This document shows, one piece after another, positions 15,546-25,722 of a DNA stretch of 38,591 nt (positions are counted from its first letter, which is position 1; every line of letters begins with the position of its first letter). The translations under genes and the position numbers were made by a program. The DNA lies in the NCBI GenBank assembly GCA_002709235.1, contig PAQI01000008.1, positions 1 to 38,591 on the forward strand, read 5' to 3'. The DNA comes from Hirschia sp. GTDB taxonomy: Bacteria; Pseudomonadota; Alphaproteobacteria; Caulobacterales; Hyphomonadaceae. The notes under the pieces were generated by a model. That model was not told where the DNA came from. It saw nothing but the letters and a program-made list of their open reading frames with translations, and did not search any database.

Positions 15546-17729
15546 ATGCTGTTACAATTATCGCTCGTCTTGGCGGCGGGTGCCTTGGCTGTGCTATACG
15601 GCATCGTCACGACCTCCGGCCTTATGAAGATGTCGGCTGGAAATGAGAGGATGCAGGAGATTGCAAGCGCCATCCAGGAAGGCGCAAATGCTTACCTGAA
15701 AAGACAATATACAACGATCGCCATGGCCGGAGGGGTTGTGGCGATTATTTTGTTGGTGACCCTCGAATGGGTCGCAATGCTCGGGTTCATCATTGGTGCC
15801 GTGCTGTCTGGTGCGGCAGGATTTATCGGGATGAAAGTCTCGGTGCAGGCCAATGTGCGCACCACACAGGCTTCCATGCAGGGACTCGACAAGGGGCTTT
15901 CCGTGGCTTTCCGCTCAGGAGCTGTGACCGGCATGCTGGTGGTTGGTCTCGCGCTTCTGGGCATCGCAGGCTATTTCATGTTCATGGTCTATGGCCTGGG
16001 CAATGCTGCTGACTCGCGTACGGTGATCTCGGCGCTGGTGGCGCTAGGCTTCGGAGCGTCCCTGATTTCCATATTTGCGCGTCTTGGGGGAGGGATCTTC
16101 ACCAAGGGGGCTGATGTCGGAGGCGACATGGTCGGCAAGGTCGAGGCGGGCATTCCAGAGGATGATCCGCGCAACGCTGCTACTATCGCAGACAATGTGG
16201 GCGACAATGTCGGCGACTGTGCGGGCATGGCGGCTGACCTGTTCGAGACCTATGTGGTGACGATCGGTGCAACCATGGTGCTCACAGCGATCCTTCTAAC
16301 AGGATCTGAGATGTTGGAGCCGATGATGATGCTTCCGCTGGGTATAGCGGCGGCCTGCATCATCTCCTCGATCATCGGGGCGTTCTTCGTCAGGCTGGGT
16401 TCGGGTTCAACCAATGTGATGGGTGCACTCTACAAGGGCTTCATCGCAACGGCGGTCCTGTCCGTCCCGCTTCTAGCGGGTGTGATCGAATATATCCTTC
16501 CACAGGGCTTTTCTACCGAATTGCCGACACTGGCGGGTATCACGCTGACGCCCATGAAGCTGTTCATGTGCGGCATCGCCGGACTGGTGGTGACAGGCGC
16601 GATTGTCTATGTGACCGAATATTATACTGCGGTTGATCGTCGCCCGGTGCGTTCGGTCGCGCAGGCGTCGGTGTCCGGACACGGCACCAATGTGATCCAG
16701 GGTCTGGCTGTTTCTCTGGAAGCGACAGCCATTCCGACCATTGTGATCATTGCAGGTATCCTGTTCACCTATATCACGGCGGGCCTGCTGGGGATCGCCA
16801 TTGCGGTGACGACCATGTTGGCGCTGGCGGGCATGGTTGTGGCGCTGGATGCGTTTGGTCCTGTGACCGATAATGCAGGTGGTATCGCTGAAATGGCGGA
16901 TCTTGATCCGTCCGTTCGTGCCACTACGGACGCGCTGGATGCAGTCGGCAACACTACAAAGGCCGTCACCAAGGGCTATGCCATCGGATCCGCCGGACTG
17001 GGTGCACTGGTGCTGTTCGCGGCCTATACCGAAGACATCAAACACTTCATTGTCACGGCGACTGAAGGCTCGTTCTTCTATGGTCTTGTCTATGGAAGTC
17101 AGGAGGTTGCAAGCAATGTCGTCAACTTCTCCCTGTCCAATCCATATGTGGTGGCCGGGCTGCTGGCAGGCGGGCTGTTGCCCTTCCTGTTTGGCGGTAT
17201 GTCGATGATGGCGGTGGGCCGGGCTGCGCAGGATGTCGTGGAAGAAGTACGTCGCCAGTTCCGCGAAATTCCCGGTATCATGGAATACAAGAACAAGCCT
17301 GATTATGGACGCGCGGTGGATATTCTCACCAAGGCGGCGATCCGTGAGATGGTGGTGCCATCACTATTGCCGGTCTTGTCGCCACTGGTTGTTTTCGGGC
17401 TGATTTACTGGATCGCAGGTCCGGGTCCAGCGCTGTCGACTCTGGGGGCGATGTTGCTGGGTGTGATCGTGACGGGTCTGTTCGTGGCCATCTCGATGAC
17501 GGCTGGCGGTGGTGCCTGGGACAATGCCAAGAAGAGCTTTGAAGACGGGTTCGTCGACAGGGATGGTGTGACCCACGAAAAGGGATCGGAAGCGCACAAG
17601 GCATCAGTGACGGGTGATACTGTCGGAGACCCCTACAAGGACACGTCTGGTCCTGCGGTGAACCCGATGATCAAGATCACCAATATCGTGGCGCTGATGC
17701 TGCTGGCCGTATTGGCCGGTGGTCACTGA
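15546..17729 (+). CDS. hppA: Membrane-bound proton-translocating pyrophosphatase, K+-independent type
   Basis: A 727-residue protein with about 16 membrane helices that couples pyrophosphate hydrolysis to proton export across the inner membrane. The catalytic loop contains [16 protein letters not shown], then DDPRN and [12 protein letters not shown], which bind Mg-PPi. The segment [12 protein letters not shown] has Lys472 and Thr475 where K+-dependent enzymes have Ala and Gly. By established residue rules this makes it the K+-independent H+ pump. AAGGGG precedes the ATG. A strong terminator follows 34 bp after the stop. It is monocistronic. Confidence 0.96.
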   Translation: MLLQLSLVLAAGALAVLYGIVTTSGLMKMSAGNERMQEIASAIQEGANAYLKRQYTTIAMAGGVVAIILLVTLEWVAMLGFIIGAVLSGAAGFIGMKVSVQANVRTTQASMQGLDKGLSVAFRSGAVTGMLVVGLALLGIAGYFMFMVYGLGNAADSRTVISALVALGFGASLISIFARLGGGIFTKGADVGGDMVGKVEAGIPEDDPRNAATIADNVGDNVGDCAGMAADLFETYVVTIGATMVLTAILLTGSEMLEPMMMLPLGIAAACIISSIIGAFFVRLGSGSTNVMGALYKGFIATAVLSVPLLAGVIEYILPQGFSTELPTLAGITLTPMKLFMCGIAGLVVTGAIVYVTEYYTAVDRRPVRSVAQASVSGHGTNVIQGLAVSLEATAIPTIVIIAGILFTYITAGLLGIAIAVTTMLALAGMVVALDAFGPVTDNAGGIAEMADLDPSVRATTDALDAVGNTTKAVTKGYAIGSAGLGALVLFAAYTEDIKHFIVTATEGSFFYGLVYGSQEVASNVVNFSLSNPYVVAGLLAGGLLPFLFGGMSMMAVGRAAQDVVEEVRRQFREIPGIMEYKNKPDYGRAVDILTKAAIREMVVPSLLPVLSPLVVFGLIYWIAGPGPALSTLGAMLLGVIVTGLFVAISMTAGGGAWDNAKKSFEDGFVDRDGVTHEKGSEAHKASVTGDTVGDPYKDTSGPAVNPMIKITNIVALMLLAVLAGGH

Positions 17730-17762
17730 GGCCCATATATCTAAAACGCTAGACAAAAAAAT

Positions 17763-17797
17763 GGCCGCCCTTCCATCTGGAGGGCGGCCTCTTTTTT
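17763..17797 (+). terminator. Bidirectional Rho-independent terminator after hppA
   Basis: Perfect 9-bp stem GGCCGCCCT (17763-17771) and AGGGCGGCC (17781-17789) followed by TCTTTTTT on the plus strand. A run of A residues at 17754-17761 supplies a T-run for transcription in the other direction. It serves hppA and the convergent secreted-protein gene, whose TAA stop (17796-17798) overlaps the T-run. Confidence 0.9.
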
Positions 17798-19238
17798 AGT
17801 CGTGGAAGCAGCGTTCCCGCGTGCCGTATTTCGTCGTTTCCACGGCGTAGCACCGAGGTTCATTGGATGAGGAAATCGGGCGATTTCGAAGGTTCTCCTC
17901 ATGCGCCTTCTCTATGGCCTGGATCTGCGCTTCCCACGCTTTGCGCCGTGCCTCACGTTGCGCGCTTTCGCGCGCACGTTCCGCCGCGATTTCCGCCTGG
18001 CGCTGTCGCTCCGGATCTGTTCGGAACCAGTGAATCATGGTTGTCGGTACATATTTGCACGCCACCGGTTTGGCTTGCGGCGGCATCTGCTTGAGGTATT
18101 GCAGCATGATATTGTCGGCGTTGTTCGACCCCTTCTTGCCGGCGAAGGATTTCTGCCCGGCCCAGCTGAGGAATTCGCTGCATCCTCCGGTGATGTCCTG
18201 AAGGTAGAACCCGTCGCGCTGCTCGCGCATCATCAGGCGGCCATAGAAGTTGTCCCATGCTGCATAAGTGCCGCCGGGCGCGCCACGCTGGACAAAGCTA
18301 TCAAACGGATCAGGCGCGGCTTCAAAGGTTTCCAGAGGCTGTCTGTCCACCCAGTCCGCCAGCACTTCTGGCATGGCAGGGCAGGTGAAACCGTCAATCG
18401 TGTCCTGTTCATATTTCAGCGCCCATGACAGGGCACCGTCCGGAATGGGGTCGTCGCTTGTCTTGTTGATACCGTTGAAGACAAGACCATAGGCAATCTC
18501 ACAGCCCGTCAGACCCTGTGTGCGCTCTTCGACGCTCCGGCTGGCCAGCCTCAATCGCTTGGCTTCTTCTTCCGCCACTGACGCCTTGTAGGTGTCCAGT
18601 GCATCCTTCTGGATGAAGGTGCACATATTGTCTATCTTGGGTTTGAGACGGACATTCCTGTATATGTTCGAGCTCCAGGTCCTGTAGATCGATTGCCCAG
18701 AGGGTCGATTTTCGAAAGCGACTTCGGCGATTCTGAAGCAGTCATCATTGCTGATCTCCATGGGAATGAACCCCATTTCCTCCATCGAAGGTTGTGCCGG
18801 GTGGTCACCAAAACAACGCCCGACTGCCCGACTTGCCAATGCGATAGCGGCGTCAGGTACTGGCTGCGAAAAGTATTTGCGGATCTTCTTTGCGTCGCCC
18901 TTCTTCATGACGACGCCCTTCATCAGGGCGTTGTAGGTCTTCTTGTCGGGTTCCAGGCCGCAATCCAGGCTGCCGTTTGGATCTATGCATTGAGCCAGAT
19001 TGCTTTTGCTGCCGGAATCCATCGCCACGATCGCTTCGGGCCCCTGCACATACCAGGTCAGAATGGCCGCTTCCAGCGTGTAGGAATAGGAGGTTGAGAA
19101 CAGGCCGCTGCTTCGAAAGTAGTTTTCCTTCATCATGCAATCAGGGCTTGGCTCAAATCTGTGTTGGGCCTGTGTTGGCAACGCCAGGCTCAGTGCGCAG
19201 CCGATAAGTGCGAGCGCGCCCTTGAATATTCCATGCAT
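17796..19238 (-). CDS. Cysteine-rich secreted protein of unknown function
   Basis: A 480-residue protein with a signal peptide (MHGIFKGALALIGCALSLALPTQA, cut before QHRF). The mature chain has twelve cysteines, an even number consistent with multiple disulfides in the periplasm or outside the cell. The body lacks membrane segments. Near the C-terminus lies a highly charged coiled-coil stretch (about residues 405-450, ending EKAHEENLRNR) rich in Arg, Glu and Ala. A last Cys-containing module ends in RERCFHD. I recognise no catalytic motif or named family. It is convergent with hppA and shares its terminator. Confidence 0.8.
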   Translation of the reverse strand: MHGIFKGALALIGCALSLALPTQAQHRFEPSPDCMMKENYFRSSGLFSTSYSYTLEAAILTWYVQGPEAIVAMDSGSKSNLAQCIDPNGSLDCGLEPDKKTYNALMKGVVMKKGDAKKIRKYFSQPVPDAAIALASRAVGRCFGDHPAQPSMEEMGFIPMEISNDDCFRIAEVAFENRPSGQSIYRTWSSNIYRNVRLKPKIDNMCTFIQKDALDTYKASVAEEEAKRLRLASRSVEERTQGLTGCEIAYGLVFNGINKTSDDPIPDGALSWALKYEQDTIDGFTCPAMPEVLADWVDRQPLETFEAAPDPFDSFVQRGAPGGTYAAWDNFYGRLMMREQRDGFYLQDITGGCSEFLSWAGQKSFAGKKGSNNADNIMLQYLKQMPPQAKPVACKYVPTTMIHWFRTDPERQRQAEIAAERARESAQREARRKAWEAQIQAIEKAHEENLRNRPISSSNEPRCYAVETTKYGTRERCFHD

Positions 19239-19353
19239 GTCGGACTGTTTCCCCGAAGATTGATTCTCATCCTTTGAATCTCCGAAATTAATACAGCCTC
19301 ATTGGGTTTTACCAGTGAACTTTGCCAAAAACCGGGACCGGGTTTGAAGCGGC

Positions 19354-20343
19354 CTACCAGGGAAGCTTGCGCTCCAGAAGCTCTTCGAGCCGACGGTTGT
19401 GGGGCTCGAAATATTCCTGAAGCATGTCACGGTCGGCCTGGCTGATCTTGATGTCCAGCATGTTCTGGACTGTTTGGGGCAGCCGACGATTTATCCCCTG
19501 GGCGATGCGTTCGCCAGGTTTGATCGGGCGGGTCCAGTCAAACGGTTTGGGCTTGATGCCGGGAATCTGGCGCAACCATGCGAGCGCAGGCTTCTCCTTG
19601 TCATTGGAGCGTTTGAAGATGGCTGGATGCTCTTCCTTTTCCGGCAAGCCGATGAATCGGAACACCTCATTGGCGGTATTCATCTTGGCCTCGTCCGGCT
19701 TGATTTCATCCTCATAGATGATGACTTTCAGGTCATCGCGAGAGACATGTCTGAACCAGTAGTCCATCTGAAGGTCATAGCGTGACATGGTGAGCAGGCC
19801 GAAACGGTCTGCACAATCACGGATGGGTGTGCGCGGTGCAAAGCGCGCGCGTGTGGCGAGGTGGTAATAGGCCGACGCGGTACGTGCGACCGGATCGCGC
19901 AGGCAGGCGAGCAGTTTCGCATTGGGTAGCAGGGCCTTCAGATTGGGGGCCATGTCATGCAGGCGTATGTCAGTGTCCGGCGCATTCTGTTCTGCGGGTG
20001 TGGCGTAGTTCCACATGTAATTGGGCGTGGCTTCACCCAGGATCTTTTTGTCACCGGCATCCTTGAAATAGCTGGCGTACCATTCCGGGCCATTCTTGTA
20101 GTGGTCTATGACGTTGAAGTAATGAAGTTCCTTCTGGACCGGGATATAGGCGTCTTCGTGCTTGCGGATGACATCGCTCAACCAGGTTGTGCCACCCTTC
20201 TGGGCACCCAGGATCACAAAGTGGATATTCTCCAAAGTCGCTTGTGTTTCGGGGGATTGATCTTCGAAACGATGAACGGCATTGGCCCTATGTCGAGCTT
20301 TTTCCGGTGGGATGATCTCGACGTCTAACGCTGAAATTTGCAT
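19354..20343 (-). CDS. PAPS-dependent sulfotransferase
   Basis: A 329-residue cytosolic sulfotransferase. The 5'-phosphosulfate loop is ILGAQKGGTTWLSDVI (about residues 44-59). The 3'-phosphate motif is LRDPVARTASAYYH (about 147-160), and ILGEATPNYMW matches heparan-sulfate-type and bacterial sulfotransferases. It transfers sulfate from PAPS to a carbohydrate, lipid or other hydroxyl acceptor. The gene stands alone, with no glycan cluster in view, so the acceptor is unknown. It is divergent from the VTT-domain membrane protein. Confidence 0.9.
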   Translation of the reverse strand: MQISALDVEIIPPEKARHRANAVHRFEDQSPETQATLENIHFVILGAQKGGTTWLSDVIRKHEDAYIPVQKELHYFNVIDHYKNGPEWYASYFKDAGDKKILGEATPNYMWNYATPAEQNAPDTDIRLHDMAPNLKALLPNAKLLACLRDPVARTASAYYHLATRARFAPRTPIRDCADRFGLLTMSRYDLQMDYWFRHVSRDDLKVIIYEDEIKPDEAKMNTANEVFRFIGLPEKEEHPAIFKRSNDKEKPALAWLRQIPGIKPKPFDWTRPIKPGERIAQGINRRLPQTVQNMLDIKISQADRDMLQEYFEPHNRRLEELLERKLPW

Positions 20344-20453
20344 GTCAGTTTACCTGTTCTCCTGACGCAAAAGCGCCACCAATTTGTGTCAATAGGATTC
20401 GGGTTCTGGGCTTGATGCTTGACGCGTGCCAATGGGGACGGCAAAGAGCCGCT

Positions 20454-21218
20454 ATGCGTAGATTTTTTACCTTCCTCAATCGCATGGACGAATCCGCCTG
20501 GCGCGCCGTGCTTGTGACCACCTGCCTGTTTGTAGGCGTGGCCATTATACTGCTTGTGGGTAAATCGGTAATCCTTTCCGGAAATGAAGGTGGGCTTATC
20601 GAAACCCTTCAGGCGTTCCTGATCGATTTGCGTAATAGCCCGTTCGGCATGCCTGTTGTCGTTCTCGTGTTTTGTCTCGCTGCATTTCTGGGTGCACCGC
20701 AATTCATGCTGATCACCGCGGCCGTGACGGCGTTCGGCCCTTTGCTGGGTTTTGCCTATGCCTGGCTGGCGACGACGATCTCGATGGGCCTGACATTCTG
20801 GGTGGGCAGGATGGCAGGTGAGGGCACAGTGCGCAAATATGGCGGGGATATTGTCAATCGCTTTTCCAGTTTCGTGGGCAAGAATGACCTGCTCGCATCT
20901 GCGATTGTCCGAAATGTACCCACCGCGCCCTTCATCATTGTGAACATGGCATTTGGTGTCAGCAAGGCCCGTTTCTGGCGGTTCCTGATTGGTGGGTCAC
21001 TGGGGTCATTGCCCAAGCATTTGCTGGTGGCTTTTGGTGGTCAGGCCGTGATCAAGGCCATTCAGGGCAATATGTGGATGGCCGCCGCAGCCTTTGCTGT
21101 TTCCATCTTCATCTGGATCCCTCTAATGCTGTTTGCGCGGCGCAGGGTGAAGGGTGTGGAGGATGATTCTGCATCGGAACTGACAAAAACTGAGGCTGAA
21201 AAGGTCGAATCTGCTTGA
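20454..21218 (+). CDS. VTT/DedA-like (TVP38/TMEM64) membrane protein
   Basis: A 254-residue inner-membrane protein starting at ATG 20454, which gives a compact N-terminus before the first helix. An in-frame TTG/ATG lies 14 codons upstream. Helices are at about 19-40, 64-85, 88-115, 170-200 and 205-228. The central VTT-domain signature is seen in FLGAPQFMLITAAVTAFGP, followed by FWVGRMAGEG and the NVPTAPFIIVN segment. Proteins of this superfamily act in lipid scrambling or envelope maintenance. It is divergent from the sulfotransferase gene and followed by the leuA leader. Confidence 0.85.
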   Translation: MRRFFTFLNRMDESAWRAVLVTTCLFVGVAIILLVGKSVILSGNEGGLIETLQAFLIDLRNSPFGMPVVVLVFCLAAFLGAPQFMLITAAVTAFGPLLGFAYAWLATTISMGLTFWVGRMAGEGTVRKYGGDIVNRFSSFVGKNDLLASAIVRNVPTAPFIIVNMAFGVSKARFWRFLIGGSLGSLPKHLLVAFGGQAVIKAIQGNMWMAAAAFAVSIFIWIPLMLFARRRVKGVEDDSASELTKTEAEKVESA

Positions 21219-21240
21219 CGATTTCGAGCGCATTCCCGAT

Positions 21241-21333
21241 ATGAACTCCATGTGCAAAAATCTTGCTCTTCTACTGCGACTATCGGGGCTTCTTAGAAGC
21301 CCCTGTGCGCGTTCGGCCATTTTGCCGGCATAG
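21241..21333 (+). CDS. Leucine-rich leader peptide upstream of leuA
   Basis: A 30-codon open frame from ATG 21241 (or an in-frame ATG at 21250) to TAG 21331-21333. Codons 8-18 encode LALLLRLSGLL, seven leucines in eleven residues, including two CTA codons. This composition, 73 bp ahead of the leucine biosynthesis gene, is the classic layout of a transcription-attenuation leader peptide. Ribosome stalling at Leu codons would favour leuA expression when charged tRNA-Leu is scarce. The ribosome site is weak. It is too short to be found by length alone. Confidence 0.75.
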   Translation: MNSMCKNLALLLRLSGLLRSPCARSAILPA

Positions 21334-21374
21334 GATGCTGGCGCGCGTTCAGGGGATTTCAGTTGGATCCTGAA
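21268..21374 (+). promoter_or_regulatory. Competing hairpins in the leuA leader (candidate attenuator)
   Basis: GGGGCTTCT (21285-21293) and AGAAGCCCC (21295-21303) form a strong hairpin inside the Leu-codon region. TAGAAG (21294-21299) can instead pair with CTTCTA (21268-21273), so the two structures exclude each other. A second hairpin pairs GCCGGCAT (21324-21331) with ATGCTGGC (21335-21342) with one wobble. No clear U-tract follows it, so the exact terminator is uncertain. Confidence 0.5.
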
Positions 21375-21405
21375 GACTAGAAGCGCCAGTAAACAGAGCA
21401 GCACC

Positions 21406-22941
21406 ATGACTGACACGACAGACAAAATCATCATTTTCGACACGACCATGCGTGATGGAGAGCAATCTCCCGGCGCATCCATGACCTTGCGCGAAAAGCT
21501 GGAACTTGCCGAGCTTCTCGAAGAGATGGGCGTGGATGTGATCGAGGCAGGATTTCCCGCAGCATCTGCGGGTGACTTCGAGTGCGTGTCCACCGTGGCC
21601 GAACGTTCCAGGAATGCCGTGATCTGCGGTCTGGCGCGCTCTACCCCAAAGGATATCGAGCGTTGCGGTGAGGCTGTGCGCAAGGCTGCGCGTCCACGTA
21701 TCCACACCTTTATCTCCACCAGCCCCGTGCACATGAAGCACAAGCTGAAAATGGGCGAGAACGCCGTATTGGAAGCCGTGGGACGGTCTGTGGCGCAGGC
21801 ACGAAACCTCGTCGATGACGTGGAATGGTCACCAGAAGATGCCACACGCACGGACTGGGAATTTCTCTGCCGCACCATCGATACGGCCATCGCTTCGGGC
21901 GCAACCACAATCAATATTCCGGACACGGTGGGCTATTCCCACCCCGATGAATATGGCGCGCTGATCCGCCGCCTTATCGAGACCATTCCCAATTCCGACA
22001 AGGTGATCTGGTCAACCCATTGTCACAATGACCTGGGGTTGGCTGTGGCTAACTCACTGGCGGGTGTCGCCAACGGCGCGCGTCAGGTGGAATGCGCCAT
22101 CAACGGGCTTGGCGAGCGCGCAGGTAACGCGGCACTGGAAGAAGTGGTGATGGCGCTGAAAGTACGCCGCGACACATTACCGTTCCACACCAGCATCGAT
22201 TCCACGCGTCTGGCGCGGGCTTCGAAAATGGTCAGCACGATCACAGGCTTTCCTGTCCAGTACAACAAGGCGATTGTCGGCAAGAACGCCTTTGCGCATG
22301 AAAGCGGTATCCATCAGGATGGCATGCTGAAGAACAACCAGACCTATGAGATCATGAACCCGGAGGATGTCGGCGTTCTGGAAACCTCGTTGGTCATGGG
22401 CAAGCATTCGGGCCGTCATGCTTTCCGCGATAAATTGCTGACGCTGGGTTACGAGCTGGAAGATGATGTCCTGAACGACGCGTTCAAACGTTTCAAGGAT
22501 CTGGCAGACCGCAAGAAGGATGTGTTTGACGAGGACATTGCCGCCCTGGTGGACGACCAGCTGTCGACTGCCGAAGAGCGCGCAAGTCTCAACAGCCTGC
22601 GTGTGGTGGCCGGCACACAAGGCCCGCAGACTGCTGATGTCGAGATCCTGATTGACGGCACGGTCAGAAGTGCATCCGCACAGGGCAATGGTCCGGTTGA
22701 TGCGATCTTCAAGGCGATTACCGAGATCATGCAGCATTCCGCCAAGCTGGAACTGTTTCAGGTTCATGCCGTTACAGGTGGCGCAGATGCGCAGGCAACT
22801 GTTTCAGTACGCTTGTCCGAAGACGGGCTGGTGGCGACAGCCCGCTCGTCAGACCCTGACACGCTGACGGCAACGGCGCGTGCCTATATCCACGCATTGT
22901 GCAAGCTGGATATCCGCAGGGCCAAGCGTATCGCAGCCTGA
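21406..22941 (+). CDS. leuA: 2-isopropylmalate synthase
   Basis: A 511-residue enzyme that condenses acetyl-CoA with 2-oxoisovalerate in the first committed step of leucine biosynthesis. The catalytic TIM barrel begins with FDTTMRDGEQSPG and contains the metal ligands in STHCHNDLGLAVANSL. The NGLGERAGNAALEEVVM motif follows. From about residue 385 comes the C-terminal allosteric LeuA domain (SLNSLRVVAG ... ARAYIHALCKLDIRRAK) through which leucine inhibits. Length is normal for the long bacterial type. The upstream leucine-rich leader suggests attenuation as well as feedback control. Confidence 0.97.
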   Translation: MTDTTDKIIIFDTTMRDGEQSPGASMTLREKLELAELLEEMGVDVIEAGFPAASAGDFECVSTVAERSRNAVICGLARSTPKDIERCGEAVRKAARPRIHTFISTSPVHMKHKLKMGENAVLEAVGRSVAQARNLVDDVEWSPEDATRTDWEFLCRTIDTAIASGATTINIPDTVGYSHPDEYGALIRRLIETIPNSDKVIWSTHCHNDLGLAVANSLAGVANGARQVECAINGLGERAGNAALEEVVMALKVRRDTLPFHTSIDSTRLARASKMVSTITGFPVQYNKAIVGKNAFAHESGIHQDGMLKNNQTYEIMNPEDVGVLETSLVMGKHSGRHAFRDKLLTLGYELEDDVLNDAFKRFKDLADRKKDVFDEDIAALVDDQLSTAEERASLNSLRVVAGTQGPQTADVEILIDGTVRSASAQGNGPVDAIFKAITEIMQHSAKLELFQVHAVTGGADAQATVSVRLSEDGLVATARSSDPDTLTATARAYIHALCKLDIRRAKRIAA

Positions 22942-22970
22942 TCTGCACAGCTGACTAAATTTGACAATTA

Positions 22971-23008
22971 AATGCCGCGTCCTGTCTCGGAGGGGCGCGG
23001 CATTTTGT
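22971..23008 (+). terminator. Terminator shared by leuA and the opposing MFS gene
   Basis: Stem AATGCCGCG (22971-22979) and CGCGGCATT (22996-23004), a perfect 9-bp inverted repeat, followed by TTTTG on the plus strand. The upstream AATTAAA stretch gives a weaker T-rich tract on the other strand. It lies directly against the stop codon of the convergent MFS gene. Confidence 0.85.
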
Positions 23009-24250
23009 TCATGAGGACTTTGGGGCTTCCAGATCATCGGGTGATTCCAGTCGCTGGATCTGGCGCAGGCGAGGGAACAACAGGGCCCACACCCCGGCAA
23101 TGCCGATGGCAGCTGCGCCGCCCAGTGCAACGGCGGGCACAGCGCCCAGCCAAGTGGCCATCATGCCGGCGCGAAACTCACCAAGCTCGTTGGATGCGGA
23201 AACGAAGATCGAATTGACCGCATTCACCCGCCCGCGCAGTTCATCCGGTGTCCAAAGCTGAAGCAGGGAGCTTCGCACATAAACTGAAATCATGTCGGCG
23301 GCACCCACACCCAGCAGAGCGACAATGGACAACCAGGGCCAGACCGACAGACCGAAGATTGCCGTGGCGAGGCCGAAAAAGCCAACGCTGGAAAACATGA
23401 TCAGGCCCGCATGTCTGCGAATTGGCATGGAGGTGATCACGGCCACCATCAACAGCGCACCAATGCCCGGCGCGGCTTTGAGCATGCCCAGACCCATCGG
23501 CCCGAGATGGAGGATATCGCGAGCATAGACTGGGAGCAAAGCGATGGCACCGCCTAGCAGGACGGCGAACAGGTCGAGCGAGATTGCACCCAGCACAACC
23601 TTCTGGCGGCTGATGAAGGCAAAGCCACCGAGAATGGTTTCCAACGTCACGGGGGTGGTGGATTTGCGCTGATTGGGCTTGGGTATGGAGACCATCAGCC
23701 CGACCGCGATGGCGAACATGATGGTGGCCGTTATATAGGCTGTTGGTGCTGAGATGCCATAAAGCAGCCCACCTGCAACAGGGCCGATAATGGCAGCTGC
23801 CTGCCAGGCTGACGAGTTCCAGGCGACGGCATTGGGAAAGTCCTTTTCCGGAACCAGGTTCACTACAAGAGAGGCGGCCGCTGGTGCGAGAAAGGCGCGG
23901 CCACATCCAAAAAGAACAAGGATGGCCAAAACCAGATGAGGCTGGAACTGCCCGGTGAGGGTCATGAGCAGGATCATGGCGGCGCAGGACATTTCGACAG
24001 TGATCGACAGCGCCATCACGACCCTGCGCCCGATACGGTCTGCCGCGATGCCGGTGACGAAGACCAGCAGCAGGGCAGGTAGGAACTGGACCAGGCCGAT
24101 CATGCCGAGCAGGAAGGTACTGCTCGTCTCGTCATACATCTGCCATGCGACAGACATGGATGTGATCTGTGCTGCAAACCCTGCGAGGAAACGCGCGATG
24201 AAATATCGCTGATAGGACGCATGGGTGAAAGCGGCGTAGCGTTCCGACAC
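23009..24250 (-). CDS. MFS transporter of the EntS-like MFS_3 family
   Basis: A 413-residue, 12-helix major facilitator protein. The N-terminus YQRYFIARFLAGFAAQITSMSVAWQMYD and the GIAADRIGRRVVMALS loop are typical of the MFS_3 group, which includes the enterobactin exporter EntS and other efflux proteins. The start is GTG at 24250. A Fur-like dyad lies about 125 bp upstream, so siderophore or metal-linked export is possible, but no siderophore genes are visible. The substrate remains unknown. It is divergent from mreB. Confidence 0.85.
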   Translation of the reverse strand: MSERYAAFTHASYQRYFIARFLAGFAAQITSMSVAWQMYDETSSTFLLGMIGLVQFLPALLLVFVTGIAADRIGRRVVMALSITVEMSCAAMILLMTLTGQFQPHLVLAILVLFGCGRAFLAPAAASLVVNLVPEKDFPNAVAWNSSAWQAAAIIGPVAGGLLYGISAPTAYITATIMFAIAVGLMVSIPKPNQRKSTTPVTLETILGGFAFISRQKVVLGAISLDLFAVLLGGAIALLPVYARDILHLGPMGLGMLKAAPGIGALLMVAVITSMPIRRHAGLIMFSSVGFFGLATAIFGLSVWPWLSIVALLGVGAADMISVYVRSSLLQLWTPDELRGRVNAVNSIFVSASNELGEFRAGMMATWLGAVPAVALGGAAAIGIAGVWALLFPRLRQIQRLESPDDLEAPKSS

Positions 24251-25644
<1,394 letters not shown>

Positions 25645-25722
25645 GAGCAGGAGTTCCGGGGCATGAACCCGGAATCAGGCTGACCGCGTCAGCTTGTGGC
25701 GCGCTCGAACGGAGTTGGCGAC

